64,000 nucleotides of DNA from an uncultured Luteimonas sp. (GTDB taxonomy: Bacteria; Pseudomonadota; Gammaproteobacteria; Xanthomonadales; Xanthomonadaceae). The stretch is from NCBI GenBank assembly GCA_934541015.1, contig CAKTDC010000001.1:134863-198862 (forward strand), in the 5' to 3' direction. Below are positions 45,189-53,333 of the stretch, piece after piece. The notes under the pieces are model-generated. The model saw nothing but the letters and a program-made list of their open reading frames with translations. It ran no database searches and was not told where the DNA came from. A program made the position numbers and the translations under genes. How positions within the stretch are numbered: the stretch's first letter is position 1; every line of letters begins with the position of its first letter.

Positions 45189-46031
45189 TTACAGATCCTG
45201 CTCGTAGCGGACGTAGGGGACGGTGCCCTCGTCGAGCTGCCCGGTGCTGGGCGAGAACGGGTTCTTGCCGCGGGTGACGATGTTGTCGGCGCCCACGGTC
45301 AGCTGCCCGCTCCAGGGCGTGCGCCAGGTCAGGCCCAGGCCAAGGCCTTCCCACTTCGGCTGCCCGGGGGTGTCGATGACCCGGCCGATGATGTTGGCGC
45401 TGAACGCGCCGTAGCCGCCGCCGACGGTCAGGCTCTTGCTGTCCCAGCCGTCGCCGAGGTTGGCGGGCGCATCGGCATAGGGGATCAGCGTGGCCTTGGC
45501 GACGGTGCCGGCGATGGAGACGAAGCCGGCGTTGCCGACGTTGCGCTGGGCGAAGACGGTGAGGTCGTTGAAGTCGACGTCGCCGGTGCGCGAGGCGTTG
45601 CCGCGGGTCAGCCAGGCCGGCAGGTTGCCGCGACCCTCGCCGACCGAGACGCCGTAGCGGCCGCCCGGGCGGTTGAACGCGGCGGTGGCGCTGGCGCGGC
45701 GGTTGCCGCCGCCGTCGACGAGTTCGGCCAGGCTGCAGTTGCTGGCCAGGCTGTTGATCGCCGGGGTGCCGTCCTGGTTGCACAGCAGGGCCACGGAGTT
45801 GCCGGCGTCAAGGCCGAATACGGTGTCGAGCGTGCCGCCCCCCGAGCGCCAGCGGGCGCCGGTGGCGGGTTCGGCCGTGGGTTCGAGCACGAGATAGGCC
45901 TGGACCTTGCCGCTGGCGTTGTCGACCACCGGCAGCACCGCCGAATCACGCTTGCCCTGCGCCTGCACGCCGGTTGCGGCGCCGAGGGCGAGCAACAGGG
46001 CAAGGCCGAGTTTGGCGAGGTGACGATCCAT
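45189..46031 (-). CDS. exported beta-rich protein, putative outer-membrane barrel, unknown family
   Basis: The 280-residue protein has a clear signal peptide (1-25, LALLLALGAATGVQAQ). The mature part alternates polar and hydrophobic residues in short strands (GFVSIAGTVAKATLIPY, SLTVGGGYGAFSANIIGRVID, EGLGLGLTWRTPWSGQLTVGADNI) and ends TVPYVRYEQDL. The last two strands resemble those of TBDR 2 (VNNVADK...GRVPYFRYTQRF). A pair of Cys (CNQDG..SNCSL) could form a disulfide. Inference: a small outer-membrane barrel working with the neighbouring receptor. The final residue is Leu, not the usual aromatic, so membrane insertion is not certain. I do not recognise the family. Confidence 0.75.
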   Translation of the reverse strand: MDRHLAKLGLALLLALGAATGVQAQGKRDSAVLPVVDNASGKVQAYLVLEPTAEPATGARWRSGGGTLDTVFGLDAGNSVALLCNQDGTPAINSLASNCSLAELVDGGGNRRASATAAFNRPGGRYGVSVGEGRGNLPAWLTRGNASRTGDVDFNDLTVFAQRNVGNAGFVSIAGTVAKATLIPYADAPANLGDGWDSKSLTVGGGYGAFSANIIGRVIDTPGQPKWEGLGLGLTWRTPWSGQLTVGADNIVTRGKNPFSPSTGQLDEGTVPYVRYEQDL

Positions 46032-46084
46032 GATGGCTATCGACCGCGTTCAGCGGCCGAAGTTCCTCTCGTTGCCGGGTCGAT

Positions 46085-46113
46085 ATTCTAAAGCATTTAT
46101 GGATTATTAACAA
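46085..46113 (-). promoter_or_regulatory. sigma-70 promoter of the exported barrel-like protein
   Basis: On the minus strand: -35 TTGTTA (46113-46108), a 17-base spacer, and -10 TAGAAT (46090-46085), inside a strongly AT-rich island. The start codon lies 53 bases downstream. Confidence 0.75.
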
Positions 46114-46311
46114 TGTGCTAACGCGGACGGCGGGCTTGCCGGAAGCCCCCTGGCGACTGTCCGATGCCCTGATCCTAACGCATTGGTTCGCCACTGGAGG
46201 CGCGAAGCGGGGAGCTGTTGGCTCAGGAGGCCCGCTCCAGGGGCTGGGACTGGTTCAGGGGCTGGAGGGGTGTCAGGTGTTGCTGCGGATCGTCCGGGAG
46301 CCGGGCCCTGC

Positions 46312-46411
46312 CCCGACCCTACACCCGCAGGCGGGGGCGGGGGCCAGAGAGGAGCGCCGGCCTTTTGCTCCCTCCCCCGCCTGCGGGGGAAGGCCGGCGT
46401 GGGGGTGAGTC
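46312..46411. repeat. GC palindromic intergenic repeats, copy at 46.3 kb
   Basis: Two units, acccgcaggcgggggcgggg and cctcccccgcctgcggggga, lie in the gap downstream of hslO. They carry the gccccgaccct and gtgggggtgag flanks seen in the other copies. Confidence 0.85.
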
Positions 46412-46418
46412 GCCCTAC

Positions 46419-47324
46419 TTACTGCAGCCGGCCGGGCGCTTCGGCGGTGCCGACGGGCATGTCGAACAGGGTCTCGATCTGGGCCGGGTCGAAGCTGTAG
46501 CGCTCGCCGCAGAACTCGCAGCGGATCCGTGCGGCGCCGTCGATGATCGCCGCGCGCGCCTCCTCCGCGCCCAGCGACTGCAGCATGGCGCCGACGCGTT
46601 CGCGCGAGCACGAGCAGCCAAAGGCCAGCGGCCGTCCGCCCAGCAGCTCCAGGTTTTCCTCGTGGAACAGGCGGTGGAGGACGGTGGCGGCCGGCAGCTC
46701 CAGCAGTTCGGGCGTGGTGAGCGTGTCGAACAGGGCGCCGGCGCGGTTCCAGCCGTCGCCGTCGCCCTCGTCGCCGGGCAGCTTCTGCAGCATCACGCCG
46801 GCGGCGCGCCCGCCGTCGGCGGCCAGCAGCAGGCGCGTGGGCAGCTGCTCGGACTGGCGGAAGTAGTCCTCGAAGGCGCCGGCCAGCGATTCGGCCTCAA
46901 GCGGTACCAGGCCCTGGTAGCGCACCGGGTCCTGGCTGCCGCGGCCCGGGTTTTCGATCGTGATGGCCAGCACCGCGCCGCTGCCGAGCGAGCGCAGGTC
47001 GCGGGAGACCGCGGCACCGGGACTGTCTCCGGCCAGCCGGGCGATGGCGCGGACCGTGCCGCCGGCGGTGCATTCGGCGAACAGCGTGCGCAGCGCGCCC
47101 TGGCCGCGCAACTGTACCGAGAGCCGCCCGTCGATCTTGGCGTGGCCGGTGAACAGCGCCGCGGCCGCGGTGGCTTCGCCCAGCATCTCCTCGACCGCGG
47201 GCGGGTATTCGTCGCGCCCGCGGATGTGCCGCCAGCTCGCGCCCAGGTGCACGTGCACGCCGCGGACGCCGGCGTGGGGCAGGAGGAAGCGGGTCAGTCG
47301 ATCGGTGTCGTCGGTGGCGGTCAT
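46419..47324 (-). CDS. hslO: redox-regulated chaperone Hsp33
   Basis: The 301-residue protein shows the Hsp33 fold: LLPHAGVRGVHVHLGASWRHI opening, GHAKIDGRLSVQLRGQGALRTLFAECT, and the C-terminal zinc/redox switch with CxC in LAFGCSCSRERV and CxxC in IRCEFCGERYSFDPAQIETLF. Oxidation of these four Cys releases zinc and activates holdase activity in the cytoplasm. No neighbour appears co-transcribed. Confidence 0.97.
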   Translation of the reverse strand: MTATDDTDRLTRFLLPHAGVRGVHVHLGASWRHIRGRDEYPPAVEEMLGEATAAAALFTGHAKIDGRLSVQLRGQGALRTLFAECTAGGTVRAIARLAGDSPGAAVSRDLRSLGSGAVLAITIENPGRGSQDPVRYQGLVPLEAESLAGAFEDYFRQSEQLPTRLLLAADGGRAAGVMLQKLPGDEGDGDGWNRAGALFDTLTTPELLELPAATVLHRLFHEENLELLGGRPLAFGCSCSRERVGAMLQSLGAEEARAAIIDGAARIRCEFCGERYSFDPAQIETLFDMPVGTAEAPGRLQ

Positions 47325-47595
47325 GGGAACATCCGGCAGTGGGGGGCGGCCTGCCCGAAAAGGAACCTCACGAACAGCTACTCATCCCCGCCAGGACGGG
47401 AAGCGCCCTGCAGCGGACGGATGTCCGGTCATCCATGGACGTCAGTCCGATGAAAATTGGAGTCCATGGTTTCCCGCCTTCGCGGGGATGACGATCAAAG
47501 CGAGTTGTTCAGAGGTTCCCCGGCAGGGGCCTGCCCGTTCATGATGGCGGCGGGCGGGGTTTGCAGGGAGAGGCTGGAGACATGGGGGCGCGTGG

Positions 47596-48369
47596 ATGAG
47601 TGGGCAAGGCGCCGGCGACGGGCCGGGAGCCGGGCGGCGCGGACCGGTGCGGCGCTGGCTGCGCCGGCTGCTGATGCTGCCGGTATTGTTCGTCGCGTTC
47701 AGCGTGCTGCAGGTGCTGGTGCTGCGTTTCGTCGACCCGCCGTTCTCGGCGTTCATGGCGATCCGCCAGGCCGAGGCGCTGGCGCAGGGCGACTGGGAGT
47801 TCCGGGTGGCCCACGACTGGCGCGACCTGGACCGGATCGCGCCCAGCCTGCCGGTGGCCCTGGTCGCGGCCGAGGACCAGCAGTTCGCCCGCCATCGCGG
47901 CTTCGACCTGGAGGCGATCGAGGACGCGCGCCAGCGCAACGCAGCCGGCGGCCGGCTGCGCGGCGGCAGCACGATCAGCCAGCAGCTGGCGAAGAACCTG
48001 TTCCTCTGGCAGGGGCGCAGCCGTGGCTCGCGCTGGCTGCGCAAGGGGCTGGAGACCTGGTACACGGTGCTGATCGAGGCGCTGTGGCCGAAGACCCGCA
48101 TCCTCGAGGTGTACGCCAACGTGGTGGAGTTCGGCGACGGGATCTACGGCGCGCAGGCGGCCTCGCGCAGCTTCTTCGGCCGCGATGCCGATGCGCTCAC
48201 GCCCGCCCAGAGCGCGCGGCTGGCGGCGGTGCTGCCCAGCCCCAGGCGCTACAGCGCGGCCGCGCCGGGCCCCTACGTGCAGCGGCGCACGCGCTGGATC
48301 GAGCGCAACATGCGCCAGATCGGCGGCGCGGGGTATCTGGAATCGCTTGAGGGCCGGCGTGAAAAATGA
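47596..48369 (+). CDS. mtgA: monofunctional biosynthetic peptidoglycan transglycosylase
   Basis: The 257-residue protein has one N-terminal membrane anchor (about 24-45, [22 protein letters not shown]) and a GT51 domain with [48 protein letters not shown] (catalytic Glu in EDQQF) and [21 protein letters not shown]. There is no transpeptidase domain, which defines MtgA. It polymerises lipid II into glycan strands on the periplasmic face. It is followed by intergenic repeats and then a glycosyltransferase gene. Confidence 0.96.
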   Translation: MSGQGAGDGPGAGRRGPVRRWLRRLLMLPVLFVAFSVLQVLVLRFVDPPFSAFMAIRQAEALAQGDWEFRVAHDWRDLDRIAPSLPVALVAAEDQQFARHRGFDLEAIEDARQRNAAGGRLRGGSTISQQLAKNLFLWQGRSRGSRWLRKGLETWYTVLIEALWPKTRILEVYANVVEFGDGIYGAQAASRSFFGRDADALTPAQSARLAAVLPSPRRYSAAAPGPYVQRRTRWIERNMRQIGGAGYLESLEGRREK

Positions 48370-48411
48370 GGGCGGGATCCCGGAGTCGACCGGAGCGGGT
48401 TGATCGGGCGG

Positions 48412-48562
48412 CCGCCACGCACCCCCACCCCAACCCTCCCCCGCCTGTAAAGACCGGGGACATGGTGGACAGGTCATGCGAGCTGCCTGCGGGGGAGGGG
48501 GCGGTGCCGCTGCTTGTGCGCCTTCCCCCGCTTGCGGGGGAAGTCCCCGCGCATCGGGGGAT
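48412..48562. repeat. GC palindromic intergenic repeats, cluster at 48.4 kb
   Basis: The cluster has several units: 48422-48468 (inverted near-copy of 17816-17862, 44 of 47 bases), then gcctgcgggggaggg, then the hairpin ttcccccgcttgcggggga followed by tccccgcgcatcggggga. It lies between mtgA and the glycosyltransferase gene. Confidence 0.85.
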
Positions 48563-48568
48563 GGGGGT

Positions 48569-48590
48569 GCTCCTGCGCGCGCGCAGGAGC
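48569..48590 (+). promoter_or_regulatory. perfect palindrome holding the ribosome-binding site
   Basis: GCTCCTGCGC (48569-48578), GC, and GCGCAGGAGC (48581-48590) form a perfect 22-base palindrome. The AGGAG of the second arm (48585-48589) is the nearest ribosome-binding sequence to the start at 48602, so folding would hide it. Confidence 0.5.
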
Positions 48591-48601
48591 GGGGCGGTAC
48601 G

Positions 48602-49636
48602 ATGCCGGCCATGTCTGCCGATCTGCTCACCGTCGTCGTGGCCGCCTGCAACGAGGCCGAGGCCCTGCCGCTGCTGCACCGCCGCGTTGCGGAGGTGCTC
48701 GACGGGCTGGCCGGCGACGGCGTCGACGGCCGCATCCTCTACATCGACGACGGCAGTCGCGATGGCACCTGGGAAGTGATGCGCGGCATCGCCAGCGGCG
48801 ACGGGCGGGTGTCGCTGCTGCGGCTGTCGCGCAATTTCGGCAAGGAGGCCGCGCTCACCGCCGGACTGGATCACGTGGTCGAGGGCGCCGCCCTGATCCT
48901 CGACGCCGACGGCCAGGATCCGCCGGAGCTGATCCCCGAGTTCGTCGCGAAATGGCGCCAGGGCTACGACGACGTCCACGGCACCCGCATCGCCCGCGAC
49001 GGCGAAGGCTGGCTGAAGAAGTCGTCGGCGCACGTGTTCTACCGCGTGATCGGGCGCCTCTCGCGCACCCCCATCCCCACCGATACCGGCGATTTCCGCC
49101 TGCTCTCGCCGCGCGCGCTGGCCGCCCTGCGCCAGCTGCGCGAGCGCCACCGCTTCATGAAGGGGCTGTTCGGCTGGATCGGCTACAACCGCATCGGCAT
49201 TCCCTACCACCGCGGCGCCCGCGCCGCCGGCCGCAGCAAGTTCAACCTCTGGCGGCTGTGGAACTTCGCCCTCGAAGGCGTGACCAGCTTCTCCACCGCG
49301 CCGCTGCGGCTGGCGACCTATGTCGGCCTGGGGACTGCCGCGCTGGCCTTCGGGTTCGCGCTGTGGGTGATCGGCAAGGCGCTGCTGTTCGGCGATCCGG
49401 TCGCCGGCTGGCCGACGATGATGACCGTCATCCTGTTCCTCGGCGGAGTGCAGCTGATCGCGCTGGGGACGATCGGCGAATACCTCGGGCGGCTGTACGA
49501 GGAATCCAAGCAGCGGCCGCTTTACCTCGTCGATGCCTGGCTGCCGGCGGAAAGGGTATCCTCGGCGCTGTCACCCCCGATCGAGCGAGGCCGCGATGCG
49601 CACCGTGAGGCAGCTGCTGGAGTCCAAGGGTCCTGA
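48602..49636 (+). CDS. GT2 family glycosyltransferase, DPM/GtrB-like
   Basis: The 344-residue protein has a GT-A domain: LLTVVVAACNEAEALPLLHRRVAEVLDG, IDDGSRDGTWEVM, GKEAALTAGLDHVVEGAALILDADGQDPPELIPEFVAKW (DxD-type DADGQ) and DTGDFRLLSPRAL. Two C-terminal membrane helices (about 232-300) follow. This is the undecaprenyl/dolichyl-phosphate hexose synthase type that loads sugars on a lipid carrier. An ATG at 48611 is an alternative start. The end overlaps the CBS protein gene by 41 bases, so the last ~13 residues are unlikely to be conserved. Confidence 0.9.
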   Translation: MPAMSADLLTVVVAACNEAEALPLLHRRVAEVLDGLAGDGVDGRILYIDDGSRDGTWEVMRGIASGDGRVSLLRLSRNFGKEAALTAGLDHVVEGAALILDADGQDPPELIPEFVAKWRQGYDDVHGTRIARDGEGWLKKSSAHVFYRVIGRLSRTPIPTDTGDFRLLSPRALAALRQLRERHRFMKGLFGWIGYNRIGIPYHRGARAAGRSKFNLWRLWNFALEGVTSFSTAPLRLATYVGLGTAALAFGFALWVIGKALLFGDPVAGWPTMMTVILFLGGVQLIALGTIGEYLGRLYEESKQRPLYLVDAWLPAERVSSALSPPIERGRDAHREAAAGVQGS

Positions 49637-50027
49637 GGTGTTCGCCACCACCCCGGATGCGGCGGTGATCGACGCCATCCGGCTGATGGCCGAGAAAGGC
49701 GTCGGCGCCCTGGTGGTGCTCGAACCGGGAGGCCGGCTGGCGGGGATCGTGTCCGAGCGCGACTACGCGCGCAAAATCGTGCTCGAAGGGCGGTCCTCGA
49801 AGGAGACGCCGGTGCGCGACATCATGACCGCGCAGGTCGCGACCGTCAGCCTCGACCACGACGCGTCCTCGTGCATGCAGCTGGTCACCGACCGCCGCAT
49901 CCGCCACCTGCCGGTGGTGGACGGGAGCCGGGTGGTGGGCGTGATCTCGATCGGCGACCTGGTCAAGGTGGTGATCGAGGAACAGCAGCTCGAACTGGAG
50001 CAGCTGCAGCGCTACATCAATTCCTGA
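49596..50027 (+). CDS. tandem CBS-domain protein
   Basis: The 143-residue protein is two CBS domains: VFATTPDAAVIDAIRLMAEKGVGALVVLEPGGRLAGIVSERDYARKI (about 13-60) and TVSLDHDASSCMQLVTDRRIRHLPVVDGSRVVGVISIGDLVKVVIEE (about 84-130). Such pairs form a Bateman module that binds adenine nucleotides and senses energy state. The ATG at 49596 gives MRTVRQLLESKG, the usual opening of this family. It lies inside the 3' end of the glycosyltransferase gene (41-base overlap), so co-transcription is likely. Confidence 0.92.
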   Translation: MRTVRQLLESKGPEVFATTPDAAVIDAIRLMAEKGVGALVVLEPGGRLAGIVSERDYARKIVLEGRSSKETPVRDIMTAQVATVSLDHDASSCMQLVTDRRIRHLPVVDGSRVVGVISIGDLVKVVIEEQQLELEQLQRYINS

Positions 50028-50034
50028 GATCCGT

Positions 50035-50730
50035 TCAGGCCGACCGCATCACCTGCGCCATCACCGCCACGTAATGGCAGACGCTGCCGGCGATGACGAA
50101 CAGGTGCCAGATCGCGTGCGCGTAGCGGATCGATTCGCGGTGGTAGAAGAACGTGCCCAGGGTGTAGGCCAGGCCGCCGGCCACCAGCCAGCCGATGGTC
50201 CAGCTGTCCAGCGAGGCCAGCATCGGTTTGAAGGCCACCAGCACCAGCCAGCCCATGGCGATGTAGATCGCGGTGGACAGGCGCTTGAAGCGGCCGGTGT
50301 AGAACAGCTTGAACACCACCCCGGCGACCGCCAGGGTCCAGATCGCGGCGAACAGGCCCCAGCCCCAGGGTCCGCGCATGCCGATCAGGGTGAACGGGGT
50401 GTAGGTGCCGGCGATCAGCAGGTAGATCGCGCAGTGGTCGAACACCTTCAGCCGGCCCTTGGCGATGGGGTGCTGGATCGCGTGGTAGAGGGTGGAGGCG
50501 GTATACAGCAGCAGCAGGGCGACGCCGAAGACGATGGCGCCGGCCAGCTGCCAGCCGTCGCCGTAGATGGCTGCCAGGGTGATCAGCACCGCGCCGCCGG
50601 CCAGGGCGACCGCTGCGCCCAGGCCGTGGGTCAGGGCACTGGCGATCTCGTCGCGCAGGTCGACCAGGCGCTGGGCGCGCAGGCGCTCGCGCAGGAGTCG
50701 GAAGTTGGACGTGGAGCGGCTCACGACCAT
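50035..50730 (-). CDS. hemolysin III family (PAQR/YqfA) membrane protein
   Basis: The 231-residue protein has seven membrane segments and the PAQR/HlyIII motifs: DEIASALTHGLGAAVALAGGAVLI, LYTASTLYHAIQHP...FDHCAIYLLIAGTYTPF, and a C-terminal FFYHRESIRYAHAIWHLFVIAGSVCHY (His residues that bind zinc in related receptors). Family function in bacteria is membrane homeostasis; haemolysis is not shown for most members. It is convergent with the CBS gene (seven-base gap). Confidence 0.94.
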   Translation of the reverse strand: MVVSRSTSNFRLLRERLRAQRLVDLRDEIASALTHGLGAAVALAGGAVLITLAAIYGDGWQLAGAIVFGVALLLLYTASTLYHAIQHPIAKGRLKVFDHCAIYLLIAGTYTPFTLIGMRGPWGWGLFAAIWTLAVAGVVFKLFYTGRFKRLSTAIYIAMGWLVLVAFKPMLASLDSWTIGWLVAGGLAYTLGTFFYHRESIRYAHAIWHLFVIAGSVCHYVAVMAQVMRSA

Positions 50731-50878
50731 ACGTTACCGCATTGCAGCATGGCGTGCCGGCGGCGCTCCGCGACGTTCATGGAGCGGTTCGGAACGCCGT
50801 CGCCGGCTCTGCGCACACCGCCCGGCGCCCGATGCGGCAGGCGGCGGAGCCAGGGCTCCCGCCCCGGCGGGCGGGGTA

Positions 50879-51112
50879 TCAGCTCTTGTCGACGATCTCG
50901 GCAACCACCTTGGTCAGCTTGTCGAGCTCGTCGGCCACCATCTTCATCGCGTTGAGATGCAGCGCGAAGGACTGCTGCAGCTGGATCGGCACCGCCGGCA
51001 CGCCGCCAATCGCCGGTGGCAATGGCGAGGACAGCATCCCCTTCGCGGAGGAGGTCAAGGCACTCATCGCCGCGAGTCTGGCTTTGAGATTCTGCTTGGT
51101 CGAATGGTCCAT
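50879..51112 (-). CDS. small helical protein of unknown function
   Basis: The 77-residue protein starts at the ATG at 51112 (MDHSTKQNLKARLAAMSALTSSAKGMLSSPLPPAIGGVP...) and ends in a helix LHLNAMKMVADELDKLTKVVAEIVDKS. It is polar, with no signal peptide. The helix with a Leu/Val repeat resembles phasin-like or oligomerising tails, but I do not recognise it. It lies 133 bases after prfC on the same strand, with no clear terminator between. A real gene is likely from the in-frame length and start, but not certain. Confidence 0.6.
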   Translation of the reverse strand: MDHSTKQNLKARLAAMSALTSSAKGMLSSPLPPAIGGVPAVPIQLQQSFALHLNAMKMVADELDKLTKVVAEIVDKS

Positions 51113-51245
51113 CCGGTTTCCCTGGTCGGCACGGCGGGATGCGCGCGCATCCATGGATTGAACGCGACCGGCATCGCGGTCCGGCCAGACCGGTCGACAG
51201 GGAAGGCCGCATCGGCGGCGGCCGTGGCACGGCCGTCGGGGGCGG

Positions 51246-52859
51246 TTACGGGTCGATCCCGTGCGTGTGTTCGCGGGTGGCCATGAAGGTCACCGCCGGG
51301 GCGCGCTCCTCGGCCAGCTGCAGGTTGATCCGGGTGGGGGCGAGGTAGACCAGTTCGCCGGCGGCGTCGATGGCGAGGTTGAGCGCGTTCTTGTCGCGGA
51401 ATTCCTCGAGCTTCTTCTCGTCGCTGCAGCGGATCCAGCGGGCGGTGGCCACCTGCACCGGCTCGAAGATGGCGTCGACGCCGTACTCGTCCCGGAGCCG
51501 GTAGGCGGCGACGTCGAACTGCAGCACGCCCACCGCGCCGAGGATCAGCTCGTTGCTCATCAGCGGCCGGAAGAACTGGGTGGCGCCTTCCTCGGACAGC
51601 TGGGCCAGACCCTTCTGCAGCTGCTTGAGCTTGAGCGGATCGCGCAGCCGGGCGCGGCGGAACAGCTCCGGGGCGAAGTTGGGGATGCCGGTGAAGGCGA
51701 GCTGTTCGCCCTCGGTGAAGGTGTCGCCGATCGAGATGGTGCCGTGGTTGTGGATGCCGATGACGTCGCCGGGCCAGGCCTCGGCCGCGATCTCGCGGTC
51801 GCTGGCCATGAAGGTCAGCGCGTTGGCGAGCTTGAGCTCCTTGCCGCTGCGCGGGTGGAAGGCCTTCATCCCGGCGATGAAGCGGCCCGAGCACACGCGC
51901 ATGAAGGCGACGCGGTCGCGGTGCTGCGGATCCATGTTGGCCTGGATCTTGAACACGAAACCGGTCAGCGCCGGTTCGGAAGGCTCGACCGTGCGCGTGG
52001 TGGTCTCGCGCGGACGCGGCGGCGGCGCGTGCTCGACGAAGAAGTCCAGCAGCGGCTGCACGCCGAAGTTGTTGACGCCCGAGCCGAAGAACACCGGCGT
52101 CTGCCTGCCGGCCAGGTACGCCTGCTTGTCGAAGGAGTGGCTGGCGCCCTGCACCAGCTCCAGCTCCTCGCGCAGGTTGGCCAGCACTTGCGCGCCGATG
52201 CGCTCGGCGACGCCGGGCGCGTCGAGCGAGGGAAAGATGGTGGAGTCCTGGCGGGTGAAATTGCGCCCGGGTTCGTACAGGTGCACCTCGCCGGTGAGCA
52301 GGTGGACCACGCCCTTGAGGCGCTGGCCCATGCCGATCGGCCACGATACCGGCGCGCACTGGATGCCGAGCACGCTTTCGACCTCGTCGAGCAGGTCGAT
52401 CGGGTCCTTGCCCTCGCGGTCGAGCTTGTTGATGAAGGTCATGATCGGCGTGTCGCGCATGCGGCACACCTCCATCAGCTTGATCGTGCGCTCCTCGACG
52501 CCCTTGGCGACGTCGATCACCATCAGCGCGCTGTCCACCGCGGTGAGCACCCGGTAGGTGTCCTCGCCGAAGTCGGCGTGGCCGGGGGTGTCGAGCAGGT
52601 TGATGATGCGGCCCTCGTAGGGGAACTGCATCACCGAGCTGGTCACCGAGATGCCGCGCTCCTGCTCCAGCGCCATCCAGTCGGAGGTGGCGTGGCGGTT
52701 GGTCTTGCGCGACTTCACCGAGCCGGCCATCTGGATCGCGCCGCCGAACAGCAGCAGCTTCTCGGTCAGCGTGGTCTTGCCGGCGTCGGGATGCGAGATG
52801 ATCGCGAAGGTGCGGCGGCGCGCGGCCTGGCTGGCCGTTTCGCTTTTCGGGTCGGACAT
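51246..52859 (-). CDS. prfC: peptide chain release factor 3
   Basis: The 537-residue translational GTPase has [32 protein letters not shown] (P-loop), switch regions [25 protein letters not shown] and [16 protein letters not shown], and [26 protein letters not shown]. It recycles RF1/RF2 from the ribosome after termination. The ATG at 52859 ([10 protein letters not shown]) is the family start; an upstream in-frame Met at 52907 has no support. Intergenic GC repeats lie upstream, between it and the M23 gene. Confidence 0.97.
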   Translation of the reverse strand: MSDPKSETASQAARRRTFAIISHPDAGKTTLTEKLLLFGGAIQMAGSVKSRKTNRHATSDWMALEQERGISVTSSVMQFPYEGRIINLLDTPGHADFGEDTYRVLTAVDSALMVIDVAKGVEERTIKLMEVCRMRDTPIMTFINKLDREGKDPIDLLDEVESVLGIQCAPVSWPIGMGQRLKGVVHLLTGEVHLYEPGRNFTRQDSTIFPSLDAPGVAERIGAQVLANLREELELVQGASHSFDKQAYLAGRQTPVFFGSGVNNFGVQPLLDFFVEHAPPPRPRETTTRTVEPSEPALTGFVFKIQANMDPQHRDRVAFMRVCSGRFIAGMKAFHPRSGKELKLANALTFMASDREIAAEAWPGDVIGIHNHGTISIGDTFTEGEQLAFTGIPNFAPELFRRARLRDPLKLKQLQKGLAQLSEEGATQFFRPLMSNELILGAVGVLQFDVAAYRLRDEYGVDAIFEPVQVATARWIRCSDEKKLEEFRDKNALNLAIDAAGELVYLAPTRINLQLAEERAPAVTFMATREHTHGIDP

Positions 52860-53009
52860 GGACAGGGAGCGCGGGGCGCGTGCCGGGGCGTTCGGGAAGG
52901 GCGGCAATTATAGGGCGTGCACGGGCCCCGGATTCCTGCCTCCGCCCCGCAGGCGGGCGCAAGCACGGTCCGGCAGGCGTATCCCCCCGGGTGTCGGCAG
53001 GCTCCCTCC

Positions 53010-53285
53010 ACCGCATTGCAGGGAGGGCCGGAGTGGGAGTGCGTGGCGGCGTTGCCCCATCCCCCGCTGTGCGGGGACTTCCCCCGCTCGCGGGGGAAGG
53101 GGAAGGAGCAGCGGTACGGATCTGCTCCTTCCTCCGCATTGCGGGGGAGGGTCGGGGTGGGGGTGCGTGGCGGCGTGCCCCCCATCCCCCGCTGCGCCGG
53201 GACTTCCCCCGCTTGCGGGGGAAGGGTGGATCCATCCGTCCTGGCCGCGATGGACGAGGGGACTTCCCCCGCAGCCGGTGGAAGG
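53010..53285. repeat. GC palindromic intergenic repeats, largest cluster at 53 kb
   Basis: At least six units lie in about 275 bases, including cccccgctgtgcggggactt, cccccgctcgcgggggaag, the flank agggtcggggtgggggtgcg (and a diverged agggccggagtgggagtgcg), and cccccgcttgcgggggaagg. Two blocks are near-copies: 53011-53103 and 53127-53225 share the order flank, gtggcggcg, hairpin, hairpin. It fills the gap between prfC and the M23 peptidase gene. Confidence 0.88.
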
Positions 53286-53333
53286 AGGAAGACCTCATCT
53301 GGCGCGCGTCCACCGCGTCTGCCGGAGGCGCTG

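Noticed and set aside
44735..45277. 180-codon frame in the intergenic region upstream of TBDR 2
   Set aside because: It has no ribosome site, no domain, an Arg-rich composition, and runs into an opposite-strand gene.
51261..52913. 550-codon plus-strand frame opposite prfC
   Set aside because: It is antisense to the conserved RF3 gene, with shadow-type composition.
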